64,000 nucleotides of DNA from Paramacrobiotus metropolitanus (GCF_019649055.1 NW_026570251.1:558001-622000); one strand, 5' to 3'; positions 27,701 to 39,074 are shown, counted from the stretch's first letter. The notes: generated from the sequence alone by a model not told the origin. Program-made: numbers and translations.

Positions 27701-30700
27701 TTCCCTGACTGGTTGAAATCTCAAAACCCGAGTGAATTCAGCAAATCAAATGGTCAGCGTCGCCAGTTTATAAGGGCTTTATATGTACCCCACCTATTAT
27801 TATTACGGTCAAAGCGAATTACCCGTGGCTTATGACGGTTTGGTAATCGGTGAACTGAGGGCAACTCGATTTTGTTCTGAACAGGTGTTTTTACAATAGA
27901 CAGCCTCTGCTTCATACCAAATGCGCGTGTATGGGCAGCGAACTTCCGTTTTCGCCCAATCCCCAAAACCTTTTTTCATTGTTTTATGACTATAAGTGAC
28001 GGCTTCCTGTAGCTCATGCAGCCGCCCCTTTTCTCTCTCGGCTCTGTGTCTGCATTGTGCCTGCGCTGCGTCTTTGATGTTTTGCCCATGTGCATTTTTT
28101 TATGCATAATGCCGATGTCGCTACATTTTTAATTCGTTGTTAGATTTCTCTTTTTACTTATGTGCGTTTAGGTAGAAAATTTGAAAAAGTATCGGTCCGT
28201 AATTTAACTTTTGGTATTCGGCAAACTTTCAAAAGTTTAAGCGTTTTGGAATATTGTTTTACCCAATTCTCTCCAATCAGATGTTGCGCGCACAAACGGC
28301 TTTCCCACCAGTGTTACAAATCACTGGCTTGGCAGTGTCATAAACCATTGAAAAATTATTCAGGAGTGACGCGAAAGCGAAGGTTGTGGTGCGTGTACAC
28401 ACATTCGGTACTAGGTAGCGACCCACTTCAACTACATTCTAAAGCATTACCATACAGATACGTATAGGAATTCGGAGTTAATCCTTGTTTTCCAGAATGG
28501 CCAGTCTCCTTACTGCGTCAACATACTGCCGTCCCTTCGTTATCGGATCTACCGAACATTATTATCCTCGAAATTTTGTTGGACCTTGACCGGATAGCAC
28601 AAGTGTCTTTGCAGCGGTACTTCAGTTAAACTCGTTCATCAGTGGGTCACTTTTACTTTACGGGGCAGCTACTGATCGCCCGATACACGATAACTTTTGT
28701 TGTTTTTCGGTTTAGCTAATGAACATCAGCGACCCATGCGGCGCGTTACGCGTTGGTTGATCTGCTTGATCGCTTGCTGCGCGATCGAATATTTATAGCT
28801 GCATCGTATACAAAAGTGATTCAACAAAAAGTATACAAAGGTGGAGGGTGATTCGGTGTCGTTAATGGTAATAGTTCTGGCAGTTTTTGTGGTAGCGGTG
28901 GTCGTAGTGGCATTGGTGTTGGTACTGGCAGCGGTTAGTAGTTACGTAGTGGAACTATCTGGACCGGTACCTGTACGGTCGTTTAATTTAAGCAGTTTTT
29001 TCGGCTTTTTCAGTGTCCCTAGTTTTGCTTTCTTTTGTGTTTCCTGGAGTTTTTAAGTTTCTTTAATTTTAAGCGGTTTCTCATGGTGCAGGAAACGCAA
29101 AATATTTTTTTAGGCGATCGATCTTGACTATGGGAGGGAAAAAGTGAGTTCGGGGCACTGAGTTCTTAAACGGCAAATAATTATCCTTTATTTTTAGGTA
29201 AAGTTAAATTTAAATATGCAGTAGAAAAGGGACTCAAAAGTCAAAAATACTTTAAAAACCTAAAGAACCCAAAGACTGTTAAACGAAGAAAGAGGAAGAA
29301 AACCATACGGTTAGTGCAGATTACCATAACCTGGCCAGTCGATTTCCAATACCACCGCCATTACCAGCACTGCTACCACAACTACTGCCAAAACTTCTGC
29401 CATTACACTAGAATCTAGGACTACCCAAACAAAAGCAAAGTCTGTAAATTGAGTGGCCCACTGATGAACGAAACACAACGCAATAACAGATATATGTCAT
29501 TCTTCAAGTACTTAATCTTTCCCCACATTTCGTGACTTGACGCACCATGATGTTAACATACAGCGCCGTCTGCGGTAATAGACGCATTTTTCTATATTAC
29601 AGAGTTTGTTGGAGGTGGAAAAACATTCAGTCGAGCCCACGTACCGGCCAAGTTGTCACATTCAGTGCTCCCCGTGGCTACTTATCACTGAAACATATGA
29701 ATTTATATTTAGCGGATGGGTTGCTCAAGTTTACTGCTGCCAACACGCAAAGCCTCCTTCTGGAACAATTCTACCACAGTCACGCTTATGCGGTCATACA
29801 AGTTATCCATCAGATAGATCTTCCGATTAAATACTATCTATCCTCCAAAAGCAAGGATACCTACCTTGTAAAGGAGCTGGAACTGTTTCCAGCGGTTTCA
29901 AATCTGCAGCTCTACTGCACCATGGAAATGAAGGATGGTACACGGAAAACACTGGGTAAGCCGGCAAACGTGATAATTACGTAGAAGGAAATCTCGAAGA
30001 TTTCAAGACTCAGCGCAATTGTAACGTCCCCCCCCCGAAATTAACGCCCCGTGCGGTTTTAAACGCCCTCTCCCGTAGCTCACGAAATAACAAAGCCCCC
30101 AAAATTATCGCCCCGGGGTGTCTAATAATTTGCTGCTCCGCGCTTTTTTTGGTCTGTTGTCGGTACGGTCTTAGTGGTACTAAATAAGCAAGTACATCTT
30201 GCTTATTTAGGTAAACTCCACTAATGCACACTCGTTAAACCATGATTTTGTAACTGATGTCTTGGTTACTGAAACATTCCTTTAATGTTCATACGTATTA
30301 ACCTCGTTAAAAATTGACATATCATGAGCGCGCTACTCATTTGAAAAAATAGACGCCCCCCCCCACCGTAATAAACGCCCCCAGCGGTTTTAAACGAAAA
30401 GGCCCTCCCGAGACTCTCGAAAAAATAAACGTCCAGGGCGTTAATGTTGGATTTTACGGTAAGAGTAAGTAAGTAAGGAATATCCTTGTAAAAGTAAAAG
30501 GAAGTAAGTAACAGTATTATAGTATCCTTGTTAATAGCGTCACTACCGTACGAGTACTGGACAAATTAATAATTTGAGGCTTTTTTTTCAGAAATCTTGG
30601 TGGCCACTCCAACTGAAGCAAAAAGGCTACTGACATCGTTGGCCGGATGCTGGATTTACGGCTGCACAACCAGCACGATGACCGATACTCTTACCGGAAT

Positions 30701-31019
30701 TACTTTGACCCTTGACGGATTCAATCGTCTGTGCCGTGCACGCAGCGAAGAACACGACATCAGTAACGGGGGCGCTGAGGGACCGAAAGAACTACAGGAT
30801 GCCTCCCAGCACTGGCCGATTTCACCGGCAGCCAAGGACCTTTTACAAACAGCTTTTGCTGACTTCGTGCCAACCTACTTAAAGAATACCATTTTCTGTG
30901 CAAGCAGCAGAACGGCGTTTTGTCCTGAAATAGTGAAAGTGCTAATCCGGGAGCCCCGTCTTGAAAAGGCGGGCTATTTTGCGCCTTGTGGTGTAGCCAG
31001 CTGGCTGCGTTTTAATTAA
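24747..31019 (+). CDS. FMRP/FXR-like protein: two Tudor/Agenet domains plus KH0-like region (copy 1)
   Basis: Conserved coding blocks: 24747-25033, 26500-27032, 27655-about 27770, 29603-29955, 30592-31019. Block 1 holds a first Tudor/Agenet barrel (FVVDIVEGDSVLRGFIVDAT..IPFSQIRALP) and starts a second (QVEVLIRHAG), completed in block 2 (LTWTKATFLEWIP). Block 2 then has TFQKITLP and a helix-strand run to RRLAIKFHRMLFHCY, aligning in order with the FMRP KH0 region. Blocks 3-5 match nothing I know; no GXXG KH loop or RGG box is seen. FMRP proteins bind RNA and, through the Tudor domains, methylated ligands; that role is inferred here. Junctions 1-2, 2-3 and 4-5 agree in phase; 3-4 do not, so a boundary or small exon is missing. 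About 580 residues. Confidence 0.65.
27771..29602. other. Large intron with MITE pieces and a foldback
   Basis: 28160-28440 contains a decayed MITE segment (GATGTTGCGCGCACAAACGG). 28855-28930 and 29335-29410 form an imperfect inverted repeat of GGT/GTGG-rich sequence (complement CCACCGCC), giving a foldback of about 550 bp. Parts of this are also present, inverted, at 41580-42130 in arm 2. A 216-bp hydrophobic ORF at 28841-29056 is just the repeat arm. Confidence 0.5.
30018..30445. repeat. Pair of C-run direct repeats in the last intron
   Basis: 30018-30120 and 30350-30440 share a pattern: a run of 9 C, then TTAACGCCCC or TAAACGCCCC, then GCGGTTTTAAACG, then CCCTCCCG or CCCTCTCC. They lie about 330 bases apart in the last intron of FMRP-like copy 1. 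Confidence 0.55.
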
Positions 31020-31649
31020 GCGACACGGCTGCCGGCGACAGTAGAAGATCCAGTTGCGCCATGGATCTCCGTGACAAATGCAAAAATGGAGCACGCTGGA
31101 GAAAGATAGTTCATAACAACGCGCGCTGCACATATCGCATGAGCGTTTACCGTAGTTATTGACTTTCCCACGAATTTTGGTACACGCAACAATGGAACCT
31201 CCCGATCTTGAACACCCTCGGTACCCTGCCTGCTAGAAAAAACAGAGCAACACTGTGCGATTAGACGATTTGGCTTCTGGATTCCAAAACGGCTCGGCTT
31301 ATTTACTAACGGATTGGTTAAATAGGTGACAGGCAGAAGCTTCGTAGCAAATGAGACAGTGGAGTATCTGGTGACTACATCAGCGAATGTATACTGTATG
31401 TGCTGCCCAGATGCACTAGATTACCGGAAATATTTTGTTGACACAGAAGTTGTTCAACTGAAAACGACAGCTTTGACCTGCCGTTAGCGTATCACTTCAC
31501 CAAAGCGTGGAATTTTATTTGATTTATTGTCTTGTGCAACAGGACAGCGTCCTCTCTGGGCAGACACCCAAGTGTTAAGCAAATCGCAGGATTAAAGGTA
31601 AGTCATAAGAACACTATGCAAGTAGTTATTGCAGTGCGGCATAGTGTTA

Positions 31650-31886
31650 TCAGGAGCAAGATGAAAGGATTGAATGTAACAAGGAAGCAAAAAACTGCAC
31701 CCCTCTAACAACTCCTTTTTTAGCCACATAAAGCACAAACAGCATGGCAGCCAAGGAGAGCCAGTTGACAATGGGACGGTTGGCTGGCGTCATCAGCGCG
31801 TCGATCTCCCATAACGGATACATTGACTCCAGATTGCACTGGTCCGTGTTACAGTAGCTGGTCACCTCACCTATTTGAAACACGTT
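31650..31886 (-). CDS. Terminal exon of a Ly6/uPAR-like surface protein
   Basis: Open frame after a CAG acceptor at 31887. It encodes SYCNTDQCN, the Cys pair and final Asn that close a Ly6/uPAR three-finger domain, then a spacer and a strong hydrophobic helix (WLSLAAMLFVLYVA) near the C-terminus, as in GPI- or membrane-anchored members. Only the last exon is recognisable; earlier exons would be to the right (31900-32300), where I find none, so it may be a fragment carried in with the unique DNA of copy B. Confidence 0.45.
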   Translation of the reverse strand, partial: NVFQIGEVTSYCNTDQCNLESMYPLWEIDALMTPANRPIVNWLSLAAMLFVLYVAKKGVVRGVQFFASLLHSILSSCS

Positions 31887-32339
31887 CTGTCGAAGACTGT
31901 AGTTTATGTTTTTGAATTTGTTGGATGTATTATTTCGCTAGAATCACTCCATACCGGGTCATTTCTCTTCCACAGATTTCCAATGTTCTGGTAATTTAAC
32001 CTGTGATATTTCAGCTATCTGTAGGGTAGGGATACAATTTAATTCATTCCTGTTTAGAATTTAAAGCTCTATAAAAGCGAATCAAGCAAATGCATACATA
32101 AATTCGTATCGCGTAGGCAGCACTACTGCACCACGAGCAAGAAATGCCAATTGTCTTTACAAAACTACAAAGTGATATCATGCTTCCTTGCTGTAAATTA
32201 CTGAAATGAGCAGCAGGTTTATGTTAGAAGGCATATTTCTTAAAAATCATTTCGAAGCTAGCGTAATTGCGTGGATATTGTCCTGCTGTTATATTGCGTA
32301 AAGTTAGTATTTTATTTCCAAAACCGCGATAACAATATC

Positions 32340-33130
32340 AAGAATCAGTTTCGGTTGAAGAAAGCAACATTTTCAACCGTACCAGTAACAGAAGCAGCAT
32401 TACCCCTTTGAATTGCTAATGAAATATTCTGCCTTAAAAACTCGTGGCTTCTTATCTCGCCGGTTCGTAGCTCGATCCTCTTTCCGACTTCTTTGAGCAG
32501 CTTTTGCCGATGTACCAAAACCACCAAAGGTGTCAAATCCAACAGCGGCAAACTCATATTGTCCTGACAGGAAACTGTACTTCTTCATTTTTTCAACTTC
32601 AGCATGATCGGCTGCCGCTCCGGCCTTTACGCTGGTTTGATCCAGGTAAGAGCGGGCGACGGTGTCGACGCAGGTTACATCCCATGCTAAGCATAATCCT
32701 CGGGCCCAAGGGAGGTAGTAATTCCATCTGGGCGTGTTTCGTTTTCATAGTGCATACCTCTAGGTTCCGTTCGCGCGGGGATGCTTGTCGAACCCAAAGC
32801 CCGACGCAGAATATCGTTGATGCAGTCGTGTCTTGGGCGTCTTCCAGCAGAGAATTTGCAACTTAGGCCATGATGGCCGTTAGCGGCGACATCGGTACCC
32901 CACCTGCACTGGTGTTCGGAAGAAACGGGTGCGCCCAGACGAATGGCAACGGCGATGCGGAAGGTTTCGTCGTCCAGGAGATTGCCAAGGGAGGACGAGG
33001 GTAGTGCGTGCGTCCATACACCTGACTCCGGTGTTGAAACAGCCAGCAGTCGTAAAGTTAAGCAGTCGAGAGATCCGGCTTCTTTACATTGTACATCTTG
33101 GACACACTCGCACGGATCAGCACGCATCCT
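32340..33130 (-). pseudogene. Retroelement ORF fragment with zinc knuckle and PD-type endonuclease-like end
   Basis: Minus-strand frames with the pattern CRWGTDVAANGHHGLSC (zinc-type), RPRHDCIND, then ARTEPRG and RPDG, a shift, and the C-terminal RSHEF/GNAASVTGT. This order (Cys-His knuckle, RH, PD...D) resembles the restriction-like endonuclease end of some non-LTR retrotransposons. It contains frameshifts and stops and is therefore dead. It is longer than the scraps at 22.1 and 23.8 kb but shares their 3' end. Confidence 0.6.
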
Positions 33131-33213
33131 GCTTGTGCAATACTTTATAATTCTCGCATAGAGGCCTGATTATAAATAGCTCGCAGAATGGGAATACCTT
33201 ATATGCAACTTAT

Positions 33214-33488
33214 ATGCAACCCAATCCGAATGCAGTTCAAGAGTCCGTGCTTTGCCGGTACTTAACCGGCCCCATTCCCGTGTACCGCCTGCTGCCGTCG
33301 ACCATGCAGCTGATGCGCGACGTCGTCCAACGCGAACAGGCCGCGGTACGGCTTGCCCGGGAGCGTTCGGCCTACCAGAAGCAGTTGGATACGAGGCCAC
33401 CATTGTGAACTATCTGGATTCACAGACCACCGGTGCCTACAGCACCAATAACGCGCGGATGGAGGAACTGCGCCGGCTGTTTGAGTAG
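33214..33488 (+). pseudogene. Duplicate of the small secreted-protein gene (copy B)
   Basis: Matches codons 44-134 of the gene at 14930-15334 (NPNAVQ.. YLTGPIPVYRLLP.. QREQAAVRLARE). The signal-peptide part is absent. A one-base deletion near 33390 (GATGACGAGG reduced to GATACGAGG) shifts the frame, and the ending differs (LRRLFE then TAG at 33486-33488). Confidence 0.8.
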
Positions 33489-33651
33489 AGGTTGCGAAAC
33501 GCTGCGCAGTCAAGCGTACTAGGTTGATATGAAACGATTGCCCTAATTGCGGACAAAATAATTCTGTTGACTTGGCGGCTATATTTGAGCGCATTATTTT
33601 ATAAATTATAATGCGGTTAGCAAAGATTTGATCATACTATTCAACAGGCCC

Positions 33652-33983
33652 GCGCTCAAGCTCTGACTCAGACTCTGACCGCTCAAACTCTGACTCTGAC
33701 TACTCAAAGTCCGACTCTGACTGTCCAAACTCTGACTCTGACTGAATAACCTAAGAATAACCTAAGAAACCTAAGAAACAACCTAAGAGACCTAAGAAAC
33801 CTAAGAAACCTAAGAAACCTAAGAAACCTAAGAAACCTAAGAAACCTAAGAAACCTAAGAAACCTAAGAAACCTAAGAAACCTAAGAAACCTAAGAAACC
33901 TTCAGAATCAGAGTCAGACTTTGAGCGGTCAGAGTCAGACTTTGAGTGGTCAGAATCAGAGTCAGAGTCAGAGTTGGAGTCTA
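33652..33983. repeat. Foldback insertion with a 9-base satellite core
   Basis: Left arm 33652-33745 (CTCTGACTCTGACT-type) and right arm 33901-33983 (its inverse) enclose degenerate, then about 13 perfect, copies of CCTAAGAAA (33749-33900). Copy A lacks all of it at the corresponding site near 16107. Confidence 0.85.
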
Positions 33984-35183
33984 GGCTTCCGGCAAAAAGG
34001 TTAGTGACGGAGGTACTATTAAAACAGCTTTATTTTCTTATTCATGGATACTTGGATTTTTGTACACCCGGGCGTCGATAATACATGGTATTATGAAATT
34101 CAAAACTACTGTTTGTCAGTACACACCATAAGCAATCTTCGCTAACTGGAACACTGAGCAGCGTGTAGTTTAACCGCGGCTTCCTTCATAACAGTCACCG
34201 CGTCCGCTCCACATTTGGCCGTCAACTCTGCCTTGGCCGATTCATCCAGTCGTGTGGCAGTCAGCTGTAAGGCTCTGTAATGGTGCACGGAAATTCGTAT
34301 CGAATGGTGATACTATCGATGTCACGACGATGCGCAAAAAGACTGTTTTCTGCAATGGTTAAAAATTAAAATACAGCCGCACGCTGGTTCGACATACAAT
34401 GGACTGAATTATTAATTTACAGAACACTGCTCTCTGCAGCTCGTATGCAGTAGTTTTACAGTAGTCTTACTCGTAGAAATTACGTTTCCCGGGCGGCAGC
34501 CGGTGATATACGCCAATAAGCGGTGCGGTGTACTAACACGTCTGTAGCCGGCAAAAAGGTTGACAGGCTCATGGCTCACGGATCAAACCTTTTTGCCGGC
34601 AAAAATGTTTGTTAACTTTTTTGACGGGCGAAATGGCTCACGATCTTCGATCATCGTAGCATAGGCGCCAATGTGCAGATTCTATGCGATAACGTACTGA
34701 GATATTATATCCATAAAATGGATTTTGTTTTGCATGTGTGTTAGCGCTGTACAGTACAGTTGCTACATACCATATCTTGGCCAACCGGTTATGCAAAGCA
34801 AAAATTTTGACAACAAATTATCGGGCAAATTTTAGTTAGATCAGCTCCTTAAACCGTTTGTGAGAGGTATACAGACGTTGGAATTATTGTATTGTTATCG
34901 CTACGAAGGCTGGTTGACTGAGCGACTGCTTTGTGGCACGTATACTCAGGGAAAGGCACGGAAACCGGTATCAGATTTGGTGAAAACCACTCTCATTGAA
35001 TAAATAAATACTATAAACATACGTATCTGCGTAAATCAAAAACAGGTGCTTCCTTATATTGTAATTTGCATTCTGTAATTAAAATACTGAAGATTTCTGT
35101 CGTTTTCTGAATTAACATCAACGCTGTGCGAGACTCGTAAACACTGAACAGTGCCAAGGTGAAGGCTGAGAAGTGAGAAGCGT

Positions 35184-35225
35184 AGGTCCCGTGAGCCATC
35201 CTGCCCGGCAAAATGGTTCACGGTT
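35184..35225. repeat. GTGAGCC palindrome module 1
   Basis: CCGTGAGCCATCCTGCCCGG followed by the inverse half ending GGTTCACGG. Confidence 0.7.
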
Positions 35226-35774
35226 ATATGCGCAGACTGCGCACTATACAGTCTGCAATAACTGTACAGAGCTGGAAGCAAGAATTTGCATTCTCATAAT
35301 ATGGCTACACTATTTGTCCGCGGTAGTTGATCAGTCAGCACTCAGCAACCGTTCTCCTTTTTCACGAGCTACCAGAGCACTGTGTAACTCTTGGTAGTTA
35401 TTCATTATTTATAATCACAATTTGTAATTATAAGCATACTAAATTTGCAAACGTGCTACAACTAATAGTTTGTAATTTTCAAAAGTGCTAAATTTTGTAT
35501 AGTTCAGGTTTAAGTGGCCAGTTGTTACAAGGAAAACGTTGATACAATTGTCGTATACTCTAGTTTATTTATACCGTGCATGTACTAAAATACAATGTAG
35601 GACTAAATGGTCGCATAGCCCCATACCCAGCATTCTGTACGCAAGCGGTGCAGTGCACTTGTACGAAACGGATATTTTGAACTCAGTCGTACAGTGCACT
35701 GCGCTGCATTCGTACTGAATGTGGAGATATTGGGTATGCGACCATTTTGTCCTAAGCTGTACTTACTTAAATTC

Positions 35775-35842
35775 GTGAGCCTTCTTGCCCGGCACACAGG
35801 CTCACGATCGTGAGCCTGTGTGCCGGGCAGGATGGCTCACGC
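35775..35842. repeat. GTGAGCC palindrome module 2 (double)
   Basis: Two modules head to head form a 68-base palindrome centred on CACGATCGTG, with CGTGAGCCTTCTTGCCCGGC at its left end. Confidence 0.8.
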
Positions 35843-36171
35843 TTGTGAGCGAATGAGCGAGTGCTGGATTGGAGCATACCCGAGAGTATCGGTAGCTGCA
35901 CAGTATAAATAAACTGTACGACGATTACACTGACGTGATCTTTGTAACAAATTGCCTGTAAGAGTTGAAACTATACCTAAATTCAGTATGTACATTTGTA
36001 ATAAAAACACAACACAGCGACCAAGAATTACGCAGCGTTCTAATAGACGGTGTAAAGCAAAGAATTATGACCGACTAAAAATTATTACAGTATTAATCTG
36101 TATTAAGTAAATGCGATCTCGTGCTTCTAACTCTGTATTTATTTATTGGAAACTATATAGCGCCTATGTAA

Positions 36172-36208
36172 CCGTGAGCCAATTTGCCGGGCAGGATGGC
36201 TCACGGGA
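36172..36208. repeat. GTGAGCC palindrome module 3
   Basis: CCGTGAGCCAATTTGCCGGG followed by its inverse ending GGCTCACGG. Confidence 0.7.
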
Positions 36209-37730
36209 CCCAAGTTTCACTACGTGGAGAGTGGTATTGTTCACGAGTCAAGCGCAATGTTAACGAGTGCTGATGTTATGGAGAATTACAATTGGAATCT
36301 TCAATATTTTGATGACAGAACGGCAAATGAAAACATAAGGGAGGGCTTGTTTTTGGTTTACGCCGAGACGTCTGCTTGTAGTATTCACTTATCATTTCGA
36401 TTATAATAGTTCCGCAAATTTAACAACACTTTTATGATAAATTTAATAACGCTTCCGAATTTTTTACTACGTAGAAGTATCTGTACAGCAAAGCAGTCGC
36501 TCACTCAGTCAGTCTTCGTAAGGATGATTTTCCAATACTCACAACGTCTGTTTACCTCTCATTAGCAGTCCAAACAGCTGATATGAAATCACATAAACTA
36601 ATTTTCGGATAATTTTTGGCTTCGCATTTTAATTTTTGGCGAATTTTTGGCTTTACATTACCAGCTGGCGAAAGTACGTAGTATCTGGATTGTGTTGCGC
36701 TAACTCATATGCAGAACAGAACCGAATGTATTTACTTAATGCTTTATCGCATAAAATCTACACACTGGCGCTTCTGCTAAGATGATCTATGGTCGTGAGC
36801 CATTTCGCCCGTCAAAAAAGTTAACAAACTTTTTTGCCGGCAAAAAGGTTTATTTCGTGAGCCGTGAGCCAGTCAACCTTTCTGCCGGCTACACACGTCC
36901 TTCTCAAAACGGGGACGCTGTTCGTAGAAGTGGGCCCGGGCGCGATAGTAGCGGACGGGATGGATGGACAGCTGGCACATTTTGGCCTCCGCTATCCTCG
37001 CCTGCGCTTCGTAAAACCCGCCATCATCACGGTAGGCCGTCATCAGGGTATCACTAGCGCAACGCTCCTTAAACCCTTTCATGCACGAAGCTGTCATATT
37101 CGCCGCATTGCAGTAGCAAAAGCGTTGACTCAACACTTGTAGGTGAGAACTGTCCTTCACAATTACAGAAATTATTATTATCAGTTAAGTACATAGTACC
37201 AAATCAGTGTACTAGCAACAGAATCCTTCGATTTTACGCACAGTTTCCAAAACCCTGCAGTGCACCATTTTATGGCACGTAAAAATCAAATGGCCTCTAT
37301 TTTAAACATCGGGGGAAACCAGTACCCACATAACATTCGACTGCGAAGATCTTGTGAAATAAAATGAATAGGATGAAAATTTTCGGAACATTGCAATGTA
37401 ATTTGTTAATGCATGTACCCCGCCGTCGAAAAAGTAATATACTGTATGTTTTCATACTGAAACTAGTGCTGCGAACAGAGTCGCTAACATTCACCGGTAA
37501 AGCACTAATAGCTGAATTTTTCGTTGCAAGACTAATCTGTTACCGGCAGTAATCCTGTAGTCCTGTTGTGTCGCCAGAATTTCGGCCTCGGACATGGGAA
37601 ATTGTGTGTATTCCACATCGGGAAGGGCCGCTTTACAGCGATCAGCCAGGTCATTACAGTTTTCACCGAGGGCCGTGCGGGCGCACAGCGTCACTGTGAT
37701 GACCACGGAGAACGGCAACGGAGTGCTCAT

Positions 37731-39074
37731 CCTTATAGCGCCTAATACGGCTTATGTATTATCCACTCAGAATAAACTTTTACGCCGTCGCGGCAGTCCA
37801 GCCTGATTCAGTCTTGAAATGGTACAAACCGGCGTCGGTTAGTAACACAGAAAACTCCTCCTATTCAGCACGTACCGGAAAGTGTATTTTACATTGCTGC
37901 GTGATAATCCGATTGACGGTGGTGCCGAGACATAATGCTGATTACTTTTTTTGACCGAATATCGAGCGAAACGGTGCCGGCAGCGTGCCTTGATTGAGAT
38001 ACAGTTGGTTTGGTTGCTGGTTTTAGTTTTAATTGTCCAGAGTTCGGGGATTATTCTGGCGACTGAGTACATAGTGCAAAATGCAGTCGTCGATGGCTGG
38101 ATTTGAACGATAATTTTAACCCAATACAAACTAGTACTACAACAAGCAAAAGCTTTGTGCTAAATCATTTGGCGCATACAAGCGTTTTTCGCTACGAACC
38201 TATCAACTCAGCCCTGGCGATTTATGCGCATTGATGGCGTTTGGGTTAGTTTCCGCTTACTGATTTTATTATTACATTTTGAACGGCGGACCAACCGACC
38301 GATTTCCACATTTAATCGTACACTGTGGCTTGATAACTACGTACATATACGATTTCCGCCAAGCAGTATCCTGAAAAAACGTGGTTAACTGTTGATGGTA
38401 AGAAAACAACGAATGGTTATGAATCTTAACTGCAGTCTGCATATTACCCCGGAATATAACAACAGCGAGAAAAAGTGAGGTTTTCCTTTTAAAACACATT
38501 ATAGAACTGCTTGGCCTGTTCAGTGAAGCTGCTATATCAACCTGGTGTTGCTTCTGCTTTATTAAACAGCCAAAACAATCCCAGCACAAGATACCATGCC
38601 TTATATACCAAATGCAAAGCTACAATTATTTTCGAAACATTTTCATCGAGCGAATGTACTGCCGCGGTATACCGGTTGTTTGTACGCTAAGATAAATCAG
38701 ATTTCGTTGACTGAGGATAATACTTTATTCATTTGATTGTATTCATATCGCAGTACAACAGTACAGTACTCGTAGTGCTCGCAATCGTAGTACTCGTATA
38801 ATTATACAGTAACACAATGTACAGTACGCTAGTATTTAAACCTATGCGAATAGTTTGGTAAAAAACTAGAACAGTTTTTAAAATACCGTAACGATCATTT
38901 CAGACTACGATACACCACAGTCGAACAAAATAAGAACTAATGTCGGATACAGCGAATAAAATAAGAATTAATGTCGGATACAGGATACAAGATCTCCGGT
39001 ATGCTACACTTCATTTTTCAGGGAGATCCATTCCGAAATTGGATCTTTTCCCATAGCCATGTGACCCATGTCGA
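37731..39074. other. Flank of copy B and junction to arm 2
   Basis: 37731-38610 matches 18943-19860. 38611-39074 is unique AT-rich DNA between the end of copy B and the last exon of the inverted FMRP-like gene; no gene seen. Confidence 0.5.

Larger units (their letters stand above)
23960..31020 (+). repeat. Arm 1 of a large inverted duplication (partner 49605-39074)
   Basis: Exons, introns and the upstream flank all have inverted counterparts: 23975/49520, 24420/49480, 24747/49147, 26500/47685, 27655/46312, 28500/42020, 29603/40195, 30592/39505. Exon lengths are identical or nearly so (287, 533 and 353 nt in both). Arm 2 is longer because of MITEs and satellite DNA in its introns. Confidence 0.85.
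34543..36893. mobile_element. Inverted-repeat DNA transposon (2351 bp) inserted in an exon
   Basis: Ends TGTAGCCGGCAAAAAGGTTG at 34543 and its near-inverse ending at 36893. Inverted similarity extends about 110 bases (34543-34655 and 36786-36893). A 6-bp target duplication CACGTC flanks it (34537-34542, 36894-36899), and copy A preserves the uninterrupted sequence. No transposase is recognised among the short internal ORFs, so it is probably non-autonomous. Internally it carries several GTGAGCC/GCCCGGCA palindromes. Superfamily unassigned. Confidence 0.85.
34142..37730 (-). pseudogene. Broken duplicate of the three-exon secreted-protein gene (copy B)
   Basis: Exon 1 (37730-37544) keeps a signal peptide and CNDLADRC but has a net one-base deletion just before its donor. 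Exon 2 is split: 37110-36894 and 34542-34490, with a transposon between. Exon 3 (34274-34142) is intact, 133 nt as in copy A, encoding KCGADAVTVMKEAAVK. Its acceptor for exon 2 also lacks the AG found in copy A. Three independent lesions make it a pseudogene, yet exon 3 conservation suggests recent loss. Confidence 0.8.
31222..38610 (+). repeat. Segmental duplication, copy B (partner 14588-19860, same orientation)
   Basis: Collinear with copy A but expanded by a retroelement fragment and other DNA (31440-33200), a satellite foldback (33652-33983) and an inverted-repeat transposon (34543-36893). Both duplicated genes are damaged here. Confidence 0.8.

Noticed and set aside
28841-29056. Hydrophobic 71-codon ORF as a membrane protein
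   Set aside because: It is one arm of a GT-rich foldback repeat; the Val-rich translation follows from the repeat.
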